Shown one piece after another: positions 7,017-14,765 of a stretch of DNA of 32,714 nt. The DNA comes from JBGSPL01 sp964511435 (lineage in GTDB: Bacteria; Patescibacteriota; CPR2; UBA1875; CAIMLA01). The position numbers and the translations under genes were made by a program. Position 1 is the first letter of the stretch. Each line of letters starts with the position of its first letter. The stretch is from positions 1-32,714 of the forward strand of contig CAZEFH010000007.1 of assembly GCA_964511435.1 (NCBI GenBank), given 5' to 3'. Under the pieces are notes generated by a model. The model saw nothing but the letters and a program-made list of their open reading frames with translations, did not search any database and had not been told where the DNA came from.

Positions 7017-7773
7017 CACTTCCCTCAACTACAACTGTTCTTTTTGCACCATTATACGCCAGACGAATTTCTAGATGCCCACCATTCTGATTATAGACCC
7101 CGTCGCTCCGCATCGTCCCTGCTATTGCAGTATCAGTCGGCGTCGGCCCTAGATGGAACACACTGTAGCTGTCGAGGTAGTTCGTGTTCTTCTTCCAGGC
7201 ACATGCGGTGGTAGCTGAATTTGGAACTACATCTGAAATAGGTAATAGAGAGCTGCAATAGCCATTACTTCCATCAGACCCGCCAACGGTATCCCTCAGA
7301 AAATACTCCGGCATACCGAAGGGAGAAGAAAAGTTGATTACAAATGATCTGTTTGGGTTAGTAAAATTTGTAGGTACACTAGTACCACACTTTGCGTTAT
7401 TCCAGCTGTTCGGCACAGTATAACAATCCTGGATGTCGTAACGGTCAAGCTCAATCGTCGTAACATCGATATCAACTGATTTTGGGGTGGCCACTAGACT
7501 ATTACCACTCTGTACGTAGCTAATGGTATTCACCGTAGTGCTATCTGAGGCTCTTTTCGCCGCAACCTCTACACCAAAAGCTGGTCCGCCCTCTACACCT
7601 CTTGCTTTGCTCTGAGCTTCACGAATGAGACCCAGTATCTCCTCAGAGGCTTGGGTTACTTTGTACGTATCATAAAGATCCTTAAGAAAACCGACCGATA
7701 ACACTGTCAGCACAGCAATGATGCTCATGACCACCATGAGCTCGATAATAGTAAACCCTCCGCGTCTCTTCAT
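6997..7773 (-). CDS. GspH/FimT-like minor pilin
   Basis: A 258-residue pseudopilin with a very short leader MKRRGG, then FTIIELMVVMSIIAVLTVLSVGFL (Glu at +5). The helix continues with QASEEILGLIREAQSKARG, the GspH/FimT pattern. The remaining part is beta-rich and has paired cysteines (about residues 116-128 and 173-191), plausibly disulfides outside the cell. ATG 7773 immediately follows the pilD TAA, and GGAG inside the end of pilD serves as ribosome site. It opens the H-I-J-K minor pilin set that primes pilus assembly. Family membership is clear, fine subtype less so. Confidence 0.82.
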   Translation of the reverse strand: MKRRGGFTIIELMVVMSIIAVLTVLSVGFLKDLYDTYKVTQASEEILGLIREAQSKARGVEGGPAFGVEVAAKRASDSTTVNTISYVQSGNSLVATPKSVDIDVTTIELDRYDIQDCYTVPNSWNNAKCGTSVPTNFTNPNRSFVINFSSPFGMPEYFLRDTVGGSDGSNGYCSSLLPISDVVPNSATTACAWKKNTNYLDSYSVFHLGPTPTDTAIAGTMRSDGVYNQNGGHLEIRLAYNGAKRTVVVEGSGETYIQ

Positions 7774-8634
7774 TTACGCTCCTAGAAATATTCTAGCATA
7801 AAGCTCGAAGATTTGCTGTCCAAAAATAAGTCCTACATATGCTCCCGCAACAAGAAATGGGCCGAATGGCATCTCTGACTTTAGCTGTGCCTTCTTCTGA
7901 AGATAGACAAGTGCCAGTCCCCAGACGGCACCAGCAATGAAAGAAAAATAAAAGGCAGTAAATATACCAGGCCAGCCAGCAAAAAGACCGACTAGTGCAG
8001 CGAGCTCGATATCTCCTGCTCCCATCCACTTTCCCTTTGAAAAGAAGTGGAGCCCAGCGAAGAGTAGTGTTGGTACAGTTGTTGCAATAATCAAGGGTGA
8101 AAAGTGATTCCAGACAGCAGTGATCGAGAGTGTCTCCGTGTAAGTAAGTGCATAGTACAGAATCATCGCAATAATCCCAACATAGACCGCTGAGGAAACA
8201 ATATAGCTGGTCTTTGCATCATGCAGAGCAATTAGCAATAAGCAGCTAGTAGCTATGAGCAAACATACTAGACCAGCAATAGTTCTCACATTCATTCGAA
8301 CAATAAAGTCATATATAGTAGCCAAGTCATTGCTAATAGGATATTGTAACAATTTCCAGGAAACAGTCATAAAAGCAACCCCTGTCAGTAGCTCTACCAC
8401 CGGGTATTGCCAAGAAATCGGCTTTTTACACTGACGACACTTTCCACGCAGAAGAATAAATGAGATGACTGGGATGTTGTCGTACCAAACAATCTGCTCC
8501 TTGCAACTAGGGCAAATTGAACGCCCCTTCGTGATAGAAAGACCCGAACCGATACGATACTCTAGAGCATTCAAAAAGCTGCCAATAATGAGGCCAAGAA
8601 CAAAAAATATAACTAGAATATACACTATAAACAC
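7774..8634 (-). CDS. pilD: prepilin peptidase / N-methyltransferase PilD
   Basis: A bifunctional inner-membrane aspartic protease that cuts prepilin leaders after Gly and methylates the new N-terminus. The 286 residues contain the N-terminal domain start GLIIGSFLN, the zinc tetracysteine C41-x2-C44 and C66-x2-C69, and then six or so membrane helices. The two catalytic aspartates are D139 (ALHDAKTSYI) and D208 in the GxGD motif MGAGDIEL. All the pilin genes around it provide its substrates. The start is GTG at 8634, six bases downstream of a TAGAAT -10 and lacking a Shine-Dalgarno. The gene is separated from pilA by a terminator, so it appears to begin a new transcription unit covering the minor pilins. 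Confidence 0.95.
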   Translation of the reverse strand: MFIVYILVIFFVLGLIIGSFLNALEYRIGSGLSITKGRSICPSCKEQIVWYDNIPVISFILLRGKCRQCKKPISWQYPVVELLTGVAFMTVSWKLLQYPISNDLATIYDFIVRMNVRTIAGLVCLLIATSCLLLIALHDAKTSYIVSSAVYVGIIAMILYYALTYTETLSITAVWNHFSPLIIATTVPTLLFAGLHFFSKGKWMGAGDIELAALVGLFAGWPGIFTAFYFSFIAGAVWGLALVYLQKKAQLKSEMPFGPFLVAGAYVGLIFGQQIFELYARIFLGA

Positions 8635-8640
8635 ATCTAT

Positions 8641-8646
8641 ATTCTA
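8641..8646 (-). promoter_or_regulatory. -10 box of pilD-minor pilin operon, apparently leaderless
   Basis: TAGAAT on the minus strand (8646-8641) is followed by six bases and the GTG start at 8634. There is no Shine-Dalgarno. The -35 zone falls in the T-run of the pilA terminator and has no clear match, so the promoter may be weak or activator-dependent. Confidence 0.45.
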
Positions 8647-8662
8647 TCGAAAATAGAGGAAT

Positions 8663-8690
8663 AAAAAAAGAGCCACGGTAGTGGCTCTTT
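8663..8690 (-). terminator. rho-independent terminator after pilA
   Basis: AGAGCCAC (8669-8676) and GTGGCTCT (8681-8688) form a perfect eight-pair stem around GGTA. On the minus strand it is followed by seven T. It begins about a dozen bases past the pilA stop codon. Confidence 0.9.
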
Positions 8691-8701
8691 CCTACTGCCG
8701 G

Positions 8702-9196
8702 CTAAAGAGTTGGTAATGCAGTATTATCATTTGCTCTAATTGTGTCATTCTCAGCGGTATACTTTGTACAACCCGCATCAACAACACCTATGGCATAGGC
8801 ACTAGTCTGTATATCAAATACACGTCCGCCGCCATATGCTTCTATATTAGTTGTCCCCGTGGAAAAACATTTCCCTGTATCTTTCGCCCCGGTATTATCC
8901 AATGACTTTCCTGTAAGCCTCGTATATGCAGTCGAAAGACTATAAGTTACATCTGCCTCCTCGCAGTCAAGCTGATCACTTGCTGGAGTAGAAGCACAAT
9001 AAGCCTTATATTTTGAATAACTCGCCTCAAGTGCTGTTTGCACAGCCTTTGCATTTGACCTGTGAATTGTCTCAGTCGCCGTGTTACGAGCGAGCTGTAC
9101 TGCCCCAAGAACAAGTACTGCAAGCACTGCCATCAGTGCCATCACCACCATCAGCTCGATAAGGGTGAAGCCTTTGTAAAGTTTGTTTTCTTTCAT
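8702..9196 (-). CDS. pilA: major type IV pilin
   Basis: A 164-residue prepilin, probably the main pilus subunit. The short leader ends in LYKG; cleavage before FTLIELMVVMALMAVLAVLVLGAVQ leaves N-terminal Phe and Glu+5. The amphipathic helix (about residues 30-60) is followed by a compact globular domain. That domain has four cysteines (in YCAS, LDCEE, GKCFS, AGCTK), enough for two disulfides. Major-pilin status is inferred from the strongest expression signals in the locus. These are a TTGACA/TATACT promoter, AGGAGG six bases before ATG, and a dedicated terminator. It lies between pilC and pilD. Confidence 0.92.
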   Translation of the reverse strand: MKENKLYKGFTLIELMVVMALMAVLAVLVLGAVQLARNTATETIHRSNAKAVQTALEASYSKYKAYCASTPASDQLDCEEADVTYSLSTAYTRLTGKSLDNTGAKDTGKCFSTGTTNIEAYGGGRVFDIQTSAYAIGVVDAGCTKYTAENDTIRANDNTALPTL

Positions 9197-9202
9197 GTTT
9201 TT

Positions 9203-9246
9203 CCTCCTATTAAGTATAAGTATAGAACTTGTGACCTAGGTGTCAA
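9203..9246 (-). promoter_or_regulatory. strong sigma70-type promoter and ribosome site of pilA
   Basis: The -35 is a perfect TTGACA (9246-9241). After 16 bp comes -10 TATACT (9224-9219), repeated in tandem at 9218-9213. AGGAGG lies at 9208-9203, six bases before the ATG. This is the best consensus promoter in the window and sits in the pilC-pilA gap. Confidence 0.85.
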
Positions 9247-9251
9247 TATAT

Positions 9252-10445
9252 TTAGACGATAGCTCCGAAGCGGTATATCGGTAGCATCACTGCGATAAGG
9301 ATAAATCCGATAATTACTGCGAGTAGGATGATAATCACTGGTTCGATAATTGATGCCAGATTCTTGACGAAACTGTCGACCTCTTCCTCAAAGTATTCCG
9401 CAAGCTTCTCTAACATTCCGTCCATCTCGCCTGACTGCTCACCGATGGCCACCATCTGACCAACAATTGAAGGGAAGTGTGGGTTATCCTTGATAGGCTT
9501 CGAAAGTGGAGTACCAGATTTCACCTTACTCACAAAATCACGGATATCATCTGCAATTACCTTATTGCCAACCGCATCGATGGTAATCTGAAGTGAGTCA
9601 AGAATAGACACCCCCGATCCGACCAGGCCAGAGAGAGTTCGGGCGAAGCGACCCATATATACATTTTGAAAAAATTTACCGAGTAGCGGCATAGTCAGAT
9701 AGTAATTGTCGAGATAGTAGCGCCCCACAGGAGTAGAAATAGCCCAACGGACAAGTAGTACCATACCGATTACAAATCCCAGAACGATGTACCAGTAAGT
9801 ATTTGCAAAGTGACTGGTGTTCATCATTATTTGAGTTACTAGCGGAAGCTTAGCGCCGAAAGAAGCGTATATTCCTTCCATCTTCGGTAGCACAAACCAG
9901 TTCATGCCGATAACGATAACAACTACAACTGCCAGAATGAAAGCCGGGTAAATCATCGCATTACGTACCGACCTGCGAATCTTAAAGTCGTTTTCGATGT
10001 TGTTTGCTAGTCGAGTAAGAACCTTATCAAGGGTACCGCTGGCTTCACCGGATGAGATAAGGGTAATATCGATAGAGTTAAAGAGCTTCGGATACTGAGC
10101 GAAGGCAACTGAAAGCTTTGAGCCTGCCTCCACATCCCGAGAAACCTGTTCGAGGATATTTTTTACCACTTTATTTGTAGTCTGCCCAGAGAGTGTAGCC
10201 AGCGCCTGAGATACTGGTAAACCAGCGTTCAGAATAGTCGCTAGCTGTCGAACTAGGAAGACCTTGTCCTTGGCAGACACACCACCAAAGATAGATAGAC
10301 TACTTGCTTGTTTGGCCTCAATAGAAACTGGGAAAAGATCCTTCTGACTCAGAAGCTTTACCGCTGCGTCTTCGCTCTCGGCTTCAAGGATTCCCTTTAT
10401 TCTGTCGCCATCTTTGGTTTTTGCTACGTAGTTATACTCTCTCAT
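9252..10445 (-). CDS. pilC: type IV pilus inner-membrane platform protein PilC
   Basis: A 397-residue polytopic membrane protein that couples the PilB and PilT motors to pilin insertion and extraction. It begins with the typical YNYVAKTKDGDRIKGILEAES pattern, then two T2SSF domains. The first (about 60-185) starts with VFLVRQLATILNAGLPVSQALATLS. The second (about 265-390) starts with FARTLSGLVGSGVSILDSLQ. Conserved SGEASGTLDKVL and GEQSGEMDGMLEKLAEYFE repeats are visible, as are three hydrophobic segments. Length is typical. It starts just after the pilT stop with no strong ribosome site, so translation is probably coupled to pilT. Confidence 0.95.
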   Translation of the reverse strand: MREYNYVAKTKDGDRIKGILEAESEDAAVKLLSQKDLFPVSIEAKQASSLSIFGGVSAKDKVFLVRQLATILNAGLPVSQALATLSGQTTNKVVKNILEQVSRDVEAGSKLSVAFAQYPKLFNSIDITLISSGEASGTLDKVLTRLANNIENDFKIRRSVRNAMIYPAFILAVVVVIVIGMNWFVLPKMEGIYASFGAKLPLVTQIMMNTSHFANTYWYIVLGFVIGMVLLVRWAISTPVGRYYLDNYYLTMPLLGKFFQNVYMGRFARTLSGLVGSGVSILDSLQITIDAVGNKVIADDIRDFVSKVKSGTPLSKPIKDNPHFPSIVGQMVAIGEQSGEMDGMLEKLAEYFEEEVDSFVKNLASIIEPVIIILLAVIIGFILIAVMLPIYRFGAIV

Positions 10446-10449
10446 CTAC

Positions 10450-11517
10450 TTATCCGTGTAGTAACCTTTCATATTCATCTGAATCAATACAGTAGTTACG
10501 ACCTTCATCTCCAGTAATTAGACCACTCTTTACCGCCGCCACAAGAGCCTTGTCCATCGTTACCATGCCCTGCTCACCACTTGTCTGAAGAACAGCATCG
10601 ATCTGGTGAGTTTTCCCTTCGCGGATAATATTACGAATCGCCGGAGTCGAGACCATAATTTCTGCTACTGGTATACGGCCACCACCAATACTAGGAATGA
10701 GTCGCTGCGAGACAACCCCCTGAAGAATACTAGCGAGCTGAGTGCGTATCTGCTGCTGTTGATATGGAGGGAAGACATCTACCATACGGTCGATGGACTG
10801 CGAGGCGTTATTCGTATGAAGAGTTGCGAGAACTAGGTGTCCCGTCTCAGCAATAGTAATCGCCGCTGAGATGGTCTCTAGGTCGCGCATTTCACCGATA
10901 AGTACTACGTCCGGATCTTCACGCAGAGCACTACGAAGAGCGGCAGAAAATGACCTAGTGTCGTAGTGGACTTCTCGCTGTTCGATGACGCACTTGTTAT
11001 GATTATGTGTATATTCGATAGGATCCTCAATCGTGATGATATGAAGGTTTTTCTCTTTATTTATCTGATCAATCATCGCCGCTAAGGTCGTAGATTTACC
11101 AGAGCCAGTTGGTCCAGTTACTAACACTAGGCCACGAGGGAGCTCGGTAAACTTGTTTACCGAGGCAGGAAGACCTAATTCTTCGATACTCTTAATCTTG
11201 GCTGGAATCAGACGAAGTGCAAGTCCCACGTTGCCTTTTTGGTGATAAGCATTGGCACGGAAACGTGCAACATCACCAAAGGCAAAGGAGAAGTCCACTT
11301 CCTTATCCTTTAGCAAAATATCCTTCTGAACATCATCGACAACTGAGTATATCAGTTTTTCTACGTCCTGCTCAGTGAGAGGCTTCTGATCTGCAATAGG
11401 TACCAGTCCGCCATCGATACGAAGCATCGGTGGTACGCCCACAGTAAGGTGAAGGTCGGAAGCATTACGCTTCACCACCTCTTCGAGCAACAGTTCAATC
11501 TTTACTTCTGATGGCAT
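10450..11517 (-). CDS. pilT: pilus retraction ATPase PilT
   Basis: A hexameric cytoplasmic ATPase powering pilus retraction and twitching. The 355 residues include the N-terminal PAS-like domain (NASDLHLTVGVPP at 18-30) and Walker A GPTGSGKST (135-143). They also include the Asp box ITIEDPIEY (161-169), Walker B DPDVVLIGEMRD (201-212) and the His box TGHLVLATLHTNNA (225-238). The PilT-specific AIRNIIREGKT motif (usual AIRNLIRE) separates it from PilB and is needed for retraction in studied PilTs. AGGAGG with suitable spacing precedes the ATG. It follows pilB after 58 bp, so a weak internal promoter is possible. Confidence 0.96.
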   Translation of the reverse strand: MPSEVKIELLLEEVVKRNASDLHLTVGVPPMLRIDGGLVPIADQKPLTEQDVEKLIYSVVDDVQKDILLKDKEVDFSFAFGDVARFRANAYHQKGNVGLALRLIPAKIKSIEELGLPASVNKFTELPRGLVLVTGPTGSGKSTTLAAMIDQINKEKNLHIITIEDPIEYTHNHNKCVIEQREVHYDTRSFSAALRSALREDPDVVLIGEMRDLETISAAITIAETGHLVLATLHTNNASQSIDRMVDVFPPYQQQQIRTQLASILQGVVSQRLIPSIGGGRIPVAEIMVSTPAIRNIIREGKTHQIDAVLQTSGEQGMVTMDKALVAAVKSGLITGDEGRNYCIDSDEYERLLHG

Positions 11518-11575
11518 ATACCCCTCCTGTTTCTAAATATATCTTACCACGAAAATATTCCTGAATCCTAGCAAT

Positions 11576-13339
11576 CTAATTTTCGGTGGTCTTTGAAATC
11601 ACTTCTTCTATCGTCGTCACACCCTCAAGGGCCTTCATAAATCCATCCTGACGCATCGTAATCATCCCCTCTGCTTCCGCCTGCTTCTGAATATCAGCCG
11701 ATGTTGCATGTGTAACAAGTAGTTTCTCCATCGCTGCCGTGACAGAGAAAACCTCGAAGATGCCGATACGTCCAGAGTAGCCCGTGTGCTGGCATTTCTC
11801 ACAGCCTTTGCCCTTATACAAATGTATGACTTCATCCTCAGCAAATGGGATATTTTGATACCCTAGCTCCCGAGATTGGTCCTGACCACCCTTGTGGGGT
11901 ATCAGACCACCAACATTCTTCTGAATCGCCTGCTTTAAGGCCGGACTAGCTTCATAAGATTCTTTGCAATTCTCGCAAATCTTACGCACTAGCCTCTGAC
12001 CAATCACGGTGCTTACAGTACTGGCAATAAGGAAGGGCTCGATGTCCATATCAAGAAGACGCGGCAGAACTCCTGACGCACTGTTTGTATGAAGGGTCGA
12101 AAGTACGGTATGTCCTGTCAGAGCAGACTGTATCGCAAGTCCAGCTGTTTCAGCATCACGAATTTCACCCACCATCACGATGTCTGGGTCCTGACGCAAT
12201 ATCGAGCGAAGGCCAGACGCAAATGTTAGGCCAACAGCAGAATTCACCTGGATTTGATTTACGCCATCGACTTGATATTCTACCGGATCTTCTAGGGTAA
12301 TGATATTTACGTCAGTGCTATTCATCTTATTAAGCAGTGCATATAAGGTAGTAGACTTACCTGAGCCAGTAGGTCCAGTCGAGAGGACCATACCATGAGG
12401 GCGTTTCGCACCTTCGTCAATAATCTTATAAGCCCGACCACGGATTCCAAGATCCTCGAGCGTAATCACACCGGCCGACTTATCAAGTAGACGGATGACC
12501 ACCTTTTCACCAAAGACGGTCGGAGACAATGAGACACGGAGGTCTATCTCTCGTTTATCAATATTCACCTCAAAGCGACCATCCTGAGGAACGCGGTGTT
12601 CATCAATCTTCATATTAGAAAGAATCTTGATACGAGAGACTAGAGCTGACTGGATATGTGTCGGCAAGCTCATCGTATCATGGAGAATCCCATCTATGCG
12701 GTAGCGAACCTTTAGAACCTTTTCTCTTGGCTCAATATGAATGTCCGATGCATGAGCCTTGACCGCATATTCGATAATCGTATTAACCGCTCTCGTTATC
12801 GGAGCATCCTGAAAAAGCTCCGCGGTTTTATCTGGGTTTATTAGTGGATTAGTGCTTGCAGATGGCGTAGATACACCCCTGAGGGCCTCGGCGATTTCAC
12901 CCGAAATATCCTGAAACTCCTCAATCACATGATTGATGCTAGCTTCAGACGCCATATAGCTATCAACCGGCATTCCACTCTTCTTCTCCACAAATTCGAT
13001 TGCTTGAAGATTATTGGGATCAATCATCGCAAGCTGGACTTTGCCGTCTCGGATACCAAATGGAACAGCGGAGTATTTGATTGCAATATCCTTCGGAATG
13101 AGCTTCAGTGCATCCTGAGACACGCTAAAGTCGCGCAAATCAACATAAGGAAGACCAAGAGATATTGCCTGTGCTTTGTAGACCGCCTCTGCATCAAGTA
13201 CGCCGAGATCAAGGATCGTAGTGACGACATCCTTACCGCTCCTGGCACTCTCAATACGAACTGCCTCAATCTGTTCTTCTGTCAGTTGATTGAGGCTCCT
13301 TAGGGTCTCAAAAAGTTTATTCTCGTCTCGAACTGCCAT
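11576..13339 (-). CDS. pilB: pilus extension ATPase PilB
   Basis: The GspE/PilB assembly ATPase, 587 residues. The N-terminal T2SSE_N/MshEN-like region covers about residues 15-145 (AISLGLPYVDLRDFSVSQ, then LIPKDIAIKYSAVPF). The N2 domain begins with ASDIHIEP (197-204). Walker A GPTGSGKSTTL is at 322-332, the Asp box ITLEDPVEY near 347-355, Walker B DPDIVMVGEIRDAET at 384-398, and the His box TGHTVLSTLHTNSA near 408-421. The zinc site is C455-x2-C458 and C513-x2-C516. The spacing between the Cys pairs is longer than in most relatives. The start lies three bases after the PilP-like gene's stop with only a weak AGG. Confidence 0.96.
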   Translation of the reverse strand: MAVRDENKLFETLRSLNQLTEEQIEAVRIESARSGKDVVTTILDLGVLDAEAVYKAQAISLGLPYVDLRDFSVSQDALKLIPKDIAIKYSAVPFGIRDGKVQLAMIDPNNLQAIEFVEKKSGMPVDSYMASEASINHVIEEFQDISGEIAEALRGVSTPSASTNPLINPDKTAELFQDAPITRAVNTIIEYAVKAHASDIHIEPREKVLKVRYRIDGILHDTMSLPTHIQSALVSRIKILSNMKIDEHRVPQDGRFEVNIDKREIDLRVSLSPTVFGEKVVIRLLDKSAGVITLEDLGIRGRAYKIIDEGAKRPHGMVLSTGPTGSGKSTTLYALLNKMNSTDVNIITLEDPVEYQVDGVNQIQVNSAVGLTFASGLRSILRQDPDIVMVGEIRDAETAGLAIQSALTGHTVLSTLHTNSASGVLPRLLDMDIEPFLIASTVSTVIGQRLVRKICENCKESYEASPALKQAIQKNVGGLIPHKGGQDQSRELGYQNIPFAEDEVIHLYKGKGCEKCQHTGYSGRIGIFEVFSVTAAMEKLLVTHATSADIQKQAEAEGMITMRQDGFMKALEGVTTIEEVISKTTEN

Positions 13340-13342
13340 CGC

Positions 13343-13612
13343 CTAGTTCAAGGGTGCAAAAGGATTCACCCTGCCCACATTATCGAGATTTGTATCCCCG
13401 TAGTTCTTCAGCGCATTTAGCTTATCGATAGTATCTTTGGTTTCCGATTTGTTTATATCACCAGTAATTTGATTTTTTGCAGTTTCTGTAGTCTGAGTGG
13501 TTGTAGATGCAGCTGGTTTCGAAGGAAAGAACATCTTCACACCGACAAAGATAGCTCCCCCCATAACAACTATGCAGGCTACGATTATCGCAATATCTTT
13601 TGGCTTCATCAT
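13343..13612 (-). CDS. short PilP-like pilus assembly protein
   Basis: An 89-residue bitopic protein with one N-terminal membrane helix (about 7-28). A Ser/Thr-rich linker, a short helix (TIDKLNALKNYGD) and the ending LDNVGRVNPFAPLN follow. The closing NPFAPL resembles the DPFxPL/NPFAP motif that PilP uses near its N-terminal disordered part, and the gene takes PilP's place after pilO. It lacks the folded beta domain of PilP that contacts the secretin PilQ, and no pilQ is present. That suggests a monoderm pilus in which this peptide links only to PilN/PilO. The call rests on position and a short motif. Confidence 0.6.
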   Translation of the reverse strand: MMKPKDIAIIVACIVVMGGAIFVGVKMFFPSKPAASTTTQTTETAKNQITGDINKSETKDTIDKLNALKNYGDTNLDNVGRVNPFAPLN

Positions 13613-13614
13613 AG

Positions 13615-14190
13615 TTAATTCCTCGAATATGTATTAATAGTCACTGTTGCATCCATTTTGCCACCATCTGGTGAACTCATAGAAATAGAGCTTACATCCA
13701 TCAAGCGAATCACCTTTTTGGTCTTCGTAAGAAGCGACTTCACCGCTTCGTAGTTCTGAAGGTTTACTGGCAAAGTGAAGGAGTACTTTCTGAGCGAACT
13801 AGTTATTGTAGTAGAAGTGCCCGTACCACTATCTCCGGTACCGCCACCAGCGATACCCTTTACGCTGCCGCCAGAATCCGTAATAAGGCCATTGAGCTGA
13901 ATGAAAAGTCTCCCGATATCTTTACTATCTGGAAGAGCGGAGCTTAGTGCTGCAGCGTCTTTTTTAAGTTCATCTTCTCTACTGCTTAGGTCATCTAGTA
14001 TCTTTTTCCTATCCTGGAGCTGGGTCAAGTAATTTGTCTTTTCGTTCATTTCGTCGGTTAGCTTCTTTGACTGTTTGTAAAGTCCGGACAAAACAAATGA
14101 GAGAATGATTATTCCAACAAAGATTCCTGCCCCAACCGCAATAGCGTAGTAATACTTCTTTATTTCGTCTTTATCAAATCCTAGTTCCAT
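13615..14190 (-). CDS. pilO: pilus assembly protein PilO
   Basis: A 191-residue bitopic protein of the inner-membrane alignment complex. It has a short cytoplasmic N-terminus, a membrane helix at about 13-34, and a coiled coil (about 37-85, KKLTDEMNEKTNYLTQLQDRK onward). A Gly/Thr-rich stretch GIAGGGTGDSGTGTSTTI precedes the C-terminal ferredoxin-like half (RKYSFTLPVNLQNYEAVKSLL). That organisation matches PilO, which dimerises with PilN. Its ATG shares a base with the pilN TGA stop. The identification comes from architecture plus gene order. Confidence 0.88.
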   Translation of the reverse strand: MELGFDKDEIKKYYYAIAVGAGIFVGIIILSFVLSGLYKQSKKLTDEMNEKTNYLTQLQDRKKILDDLSSREDELKKDAAALSSALPDSKDIGRLFIQLNGLITDSGGSVKGIAGGGTGDSGTGTSTTITSSLRKYSFTLPVNLQNYEAVKSLLTKTKKVIRLMDVSSISMSSPDGGKMDATVTINTYSRN

Positions 14191-14765
14191 CAGTTCTCCT
14201 GCGCATTCGATTTAACCAAAGCATCGCTGTTGACTGAGAAAGTAGCAGAAAAAGTCACGAGACCCTTCTCGTTTGTTGTATAGCCGCCAACATCAACTTT
14301 CGAAAAGGCAGATTTGTCATTATACTGATAGCTTTCGAAAGATTTGATAAATCGATCAATCGACTTCACGTCCTTACCTTCTAGGTCTGCCGTCACTTTC
14401 AGTTCAGGAGTAAAATTCATGGTCTTGAAGCGGATATCGCCAGGGGTTGCACCCTCAAACATCTTAAATACCCTGTCCCATTTATCGTCAGTGTCGAGAA
14501 TCTGGCGCACTTCCTTGACTCCTTGTTCGATACTAATAACAGTCTCTTCAAGTGACTTATACGCCTTAAGCTTGGTCTCTAAGTCAGCTATCTGAGTATT
14601 GGTGGAAGATATTTTAGCCGAAACACCACCAATATATATACTCATAAGCAGAATTACGGCGCCAAAAACTACCCCCAAAGCTATCGCGATGTTGGTCATC
14701 CAAAGATTCAGATTACGAATCTTCAGCTGTTCTCTTTTGACTTCTGGTATCAGATTTATCTTCAT
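14190..14765 (-). CDS. pilN: pilus assembly protein PilN
   Basis: A 191-residue bitopic protein. The cytoplasmic N-terminus MKINLIPEVKRE is the conserved PilN peptide (usual INLLPWR/E) that docks into a groove of PilM. A membrane helix spans about 25-48. It is followed by a coiled coil (SSTNTQIADLETKLKAYKSLEE) and a C-terminal ferredoxin-like domain that pairs with PilO. It overlaps the pilM stop by one base (TAATG), indicating coupled translation and fixed stoichiometry. Confidence 0.92.
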   Translation of the reverse strand: MKINLIPEVKREQLKIRNLNLWMTNIAIALGVVFGAVILLMSIYIGGVSAKISSTNTQIADLETKLKAYKSLEETVISIEQGVKEVRQILDTDDKWDRVFKMFEGATPGDIRFKTMNFTPELKVTADLEGKDVKSIDRFIKSFESYQYNDKSAFSKVDVGGYTTNEKGLVTFSATFSVNSDALVKSNAQEN

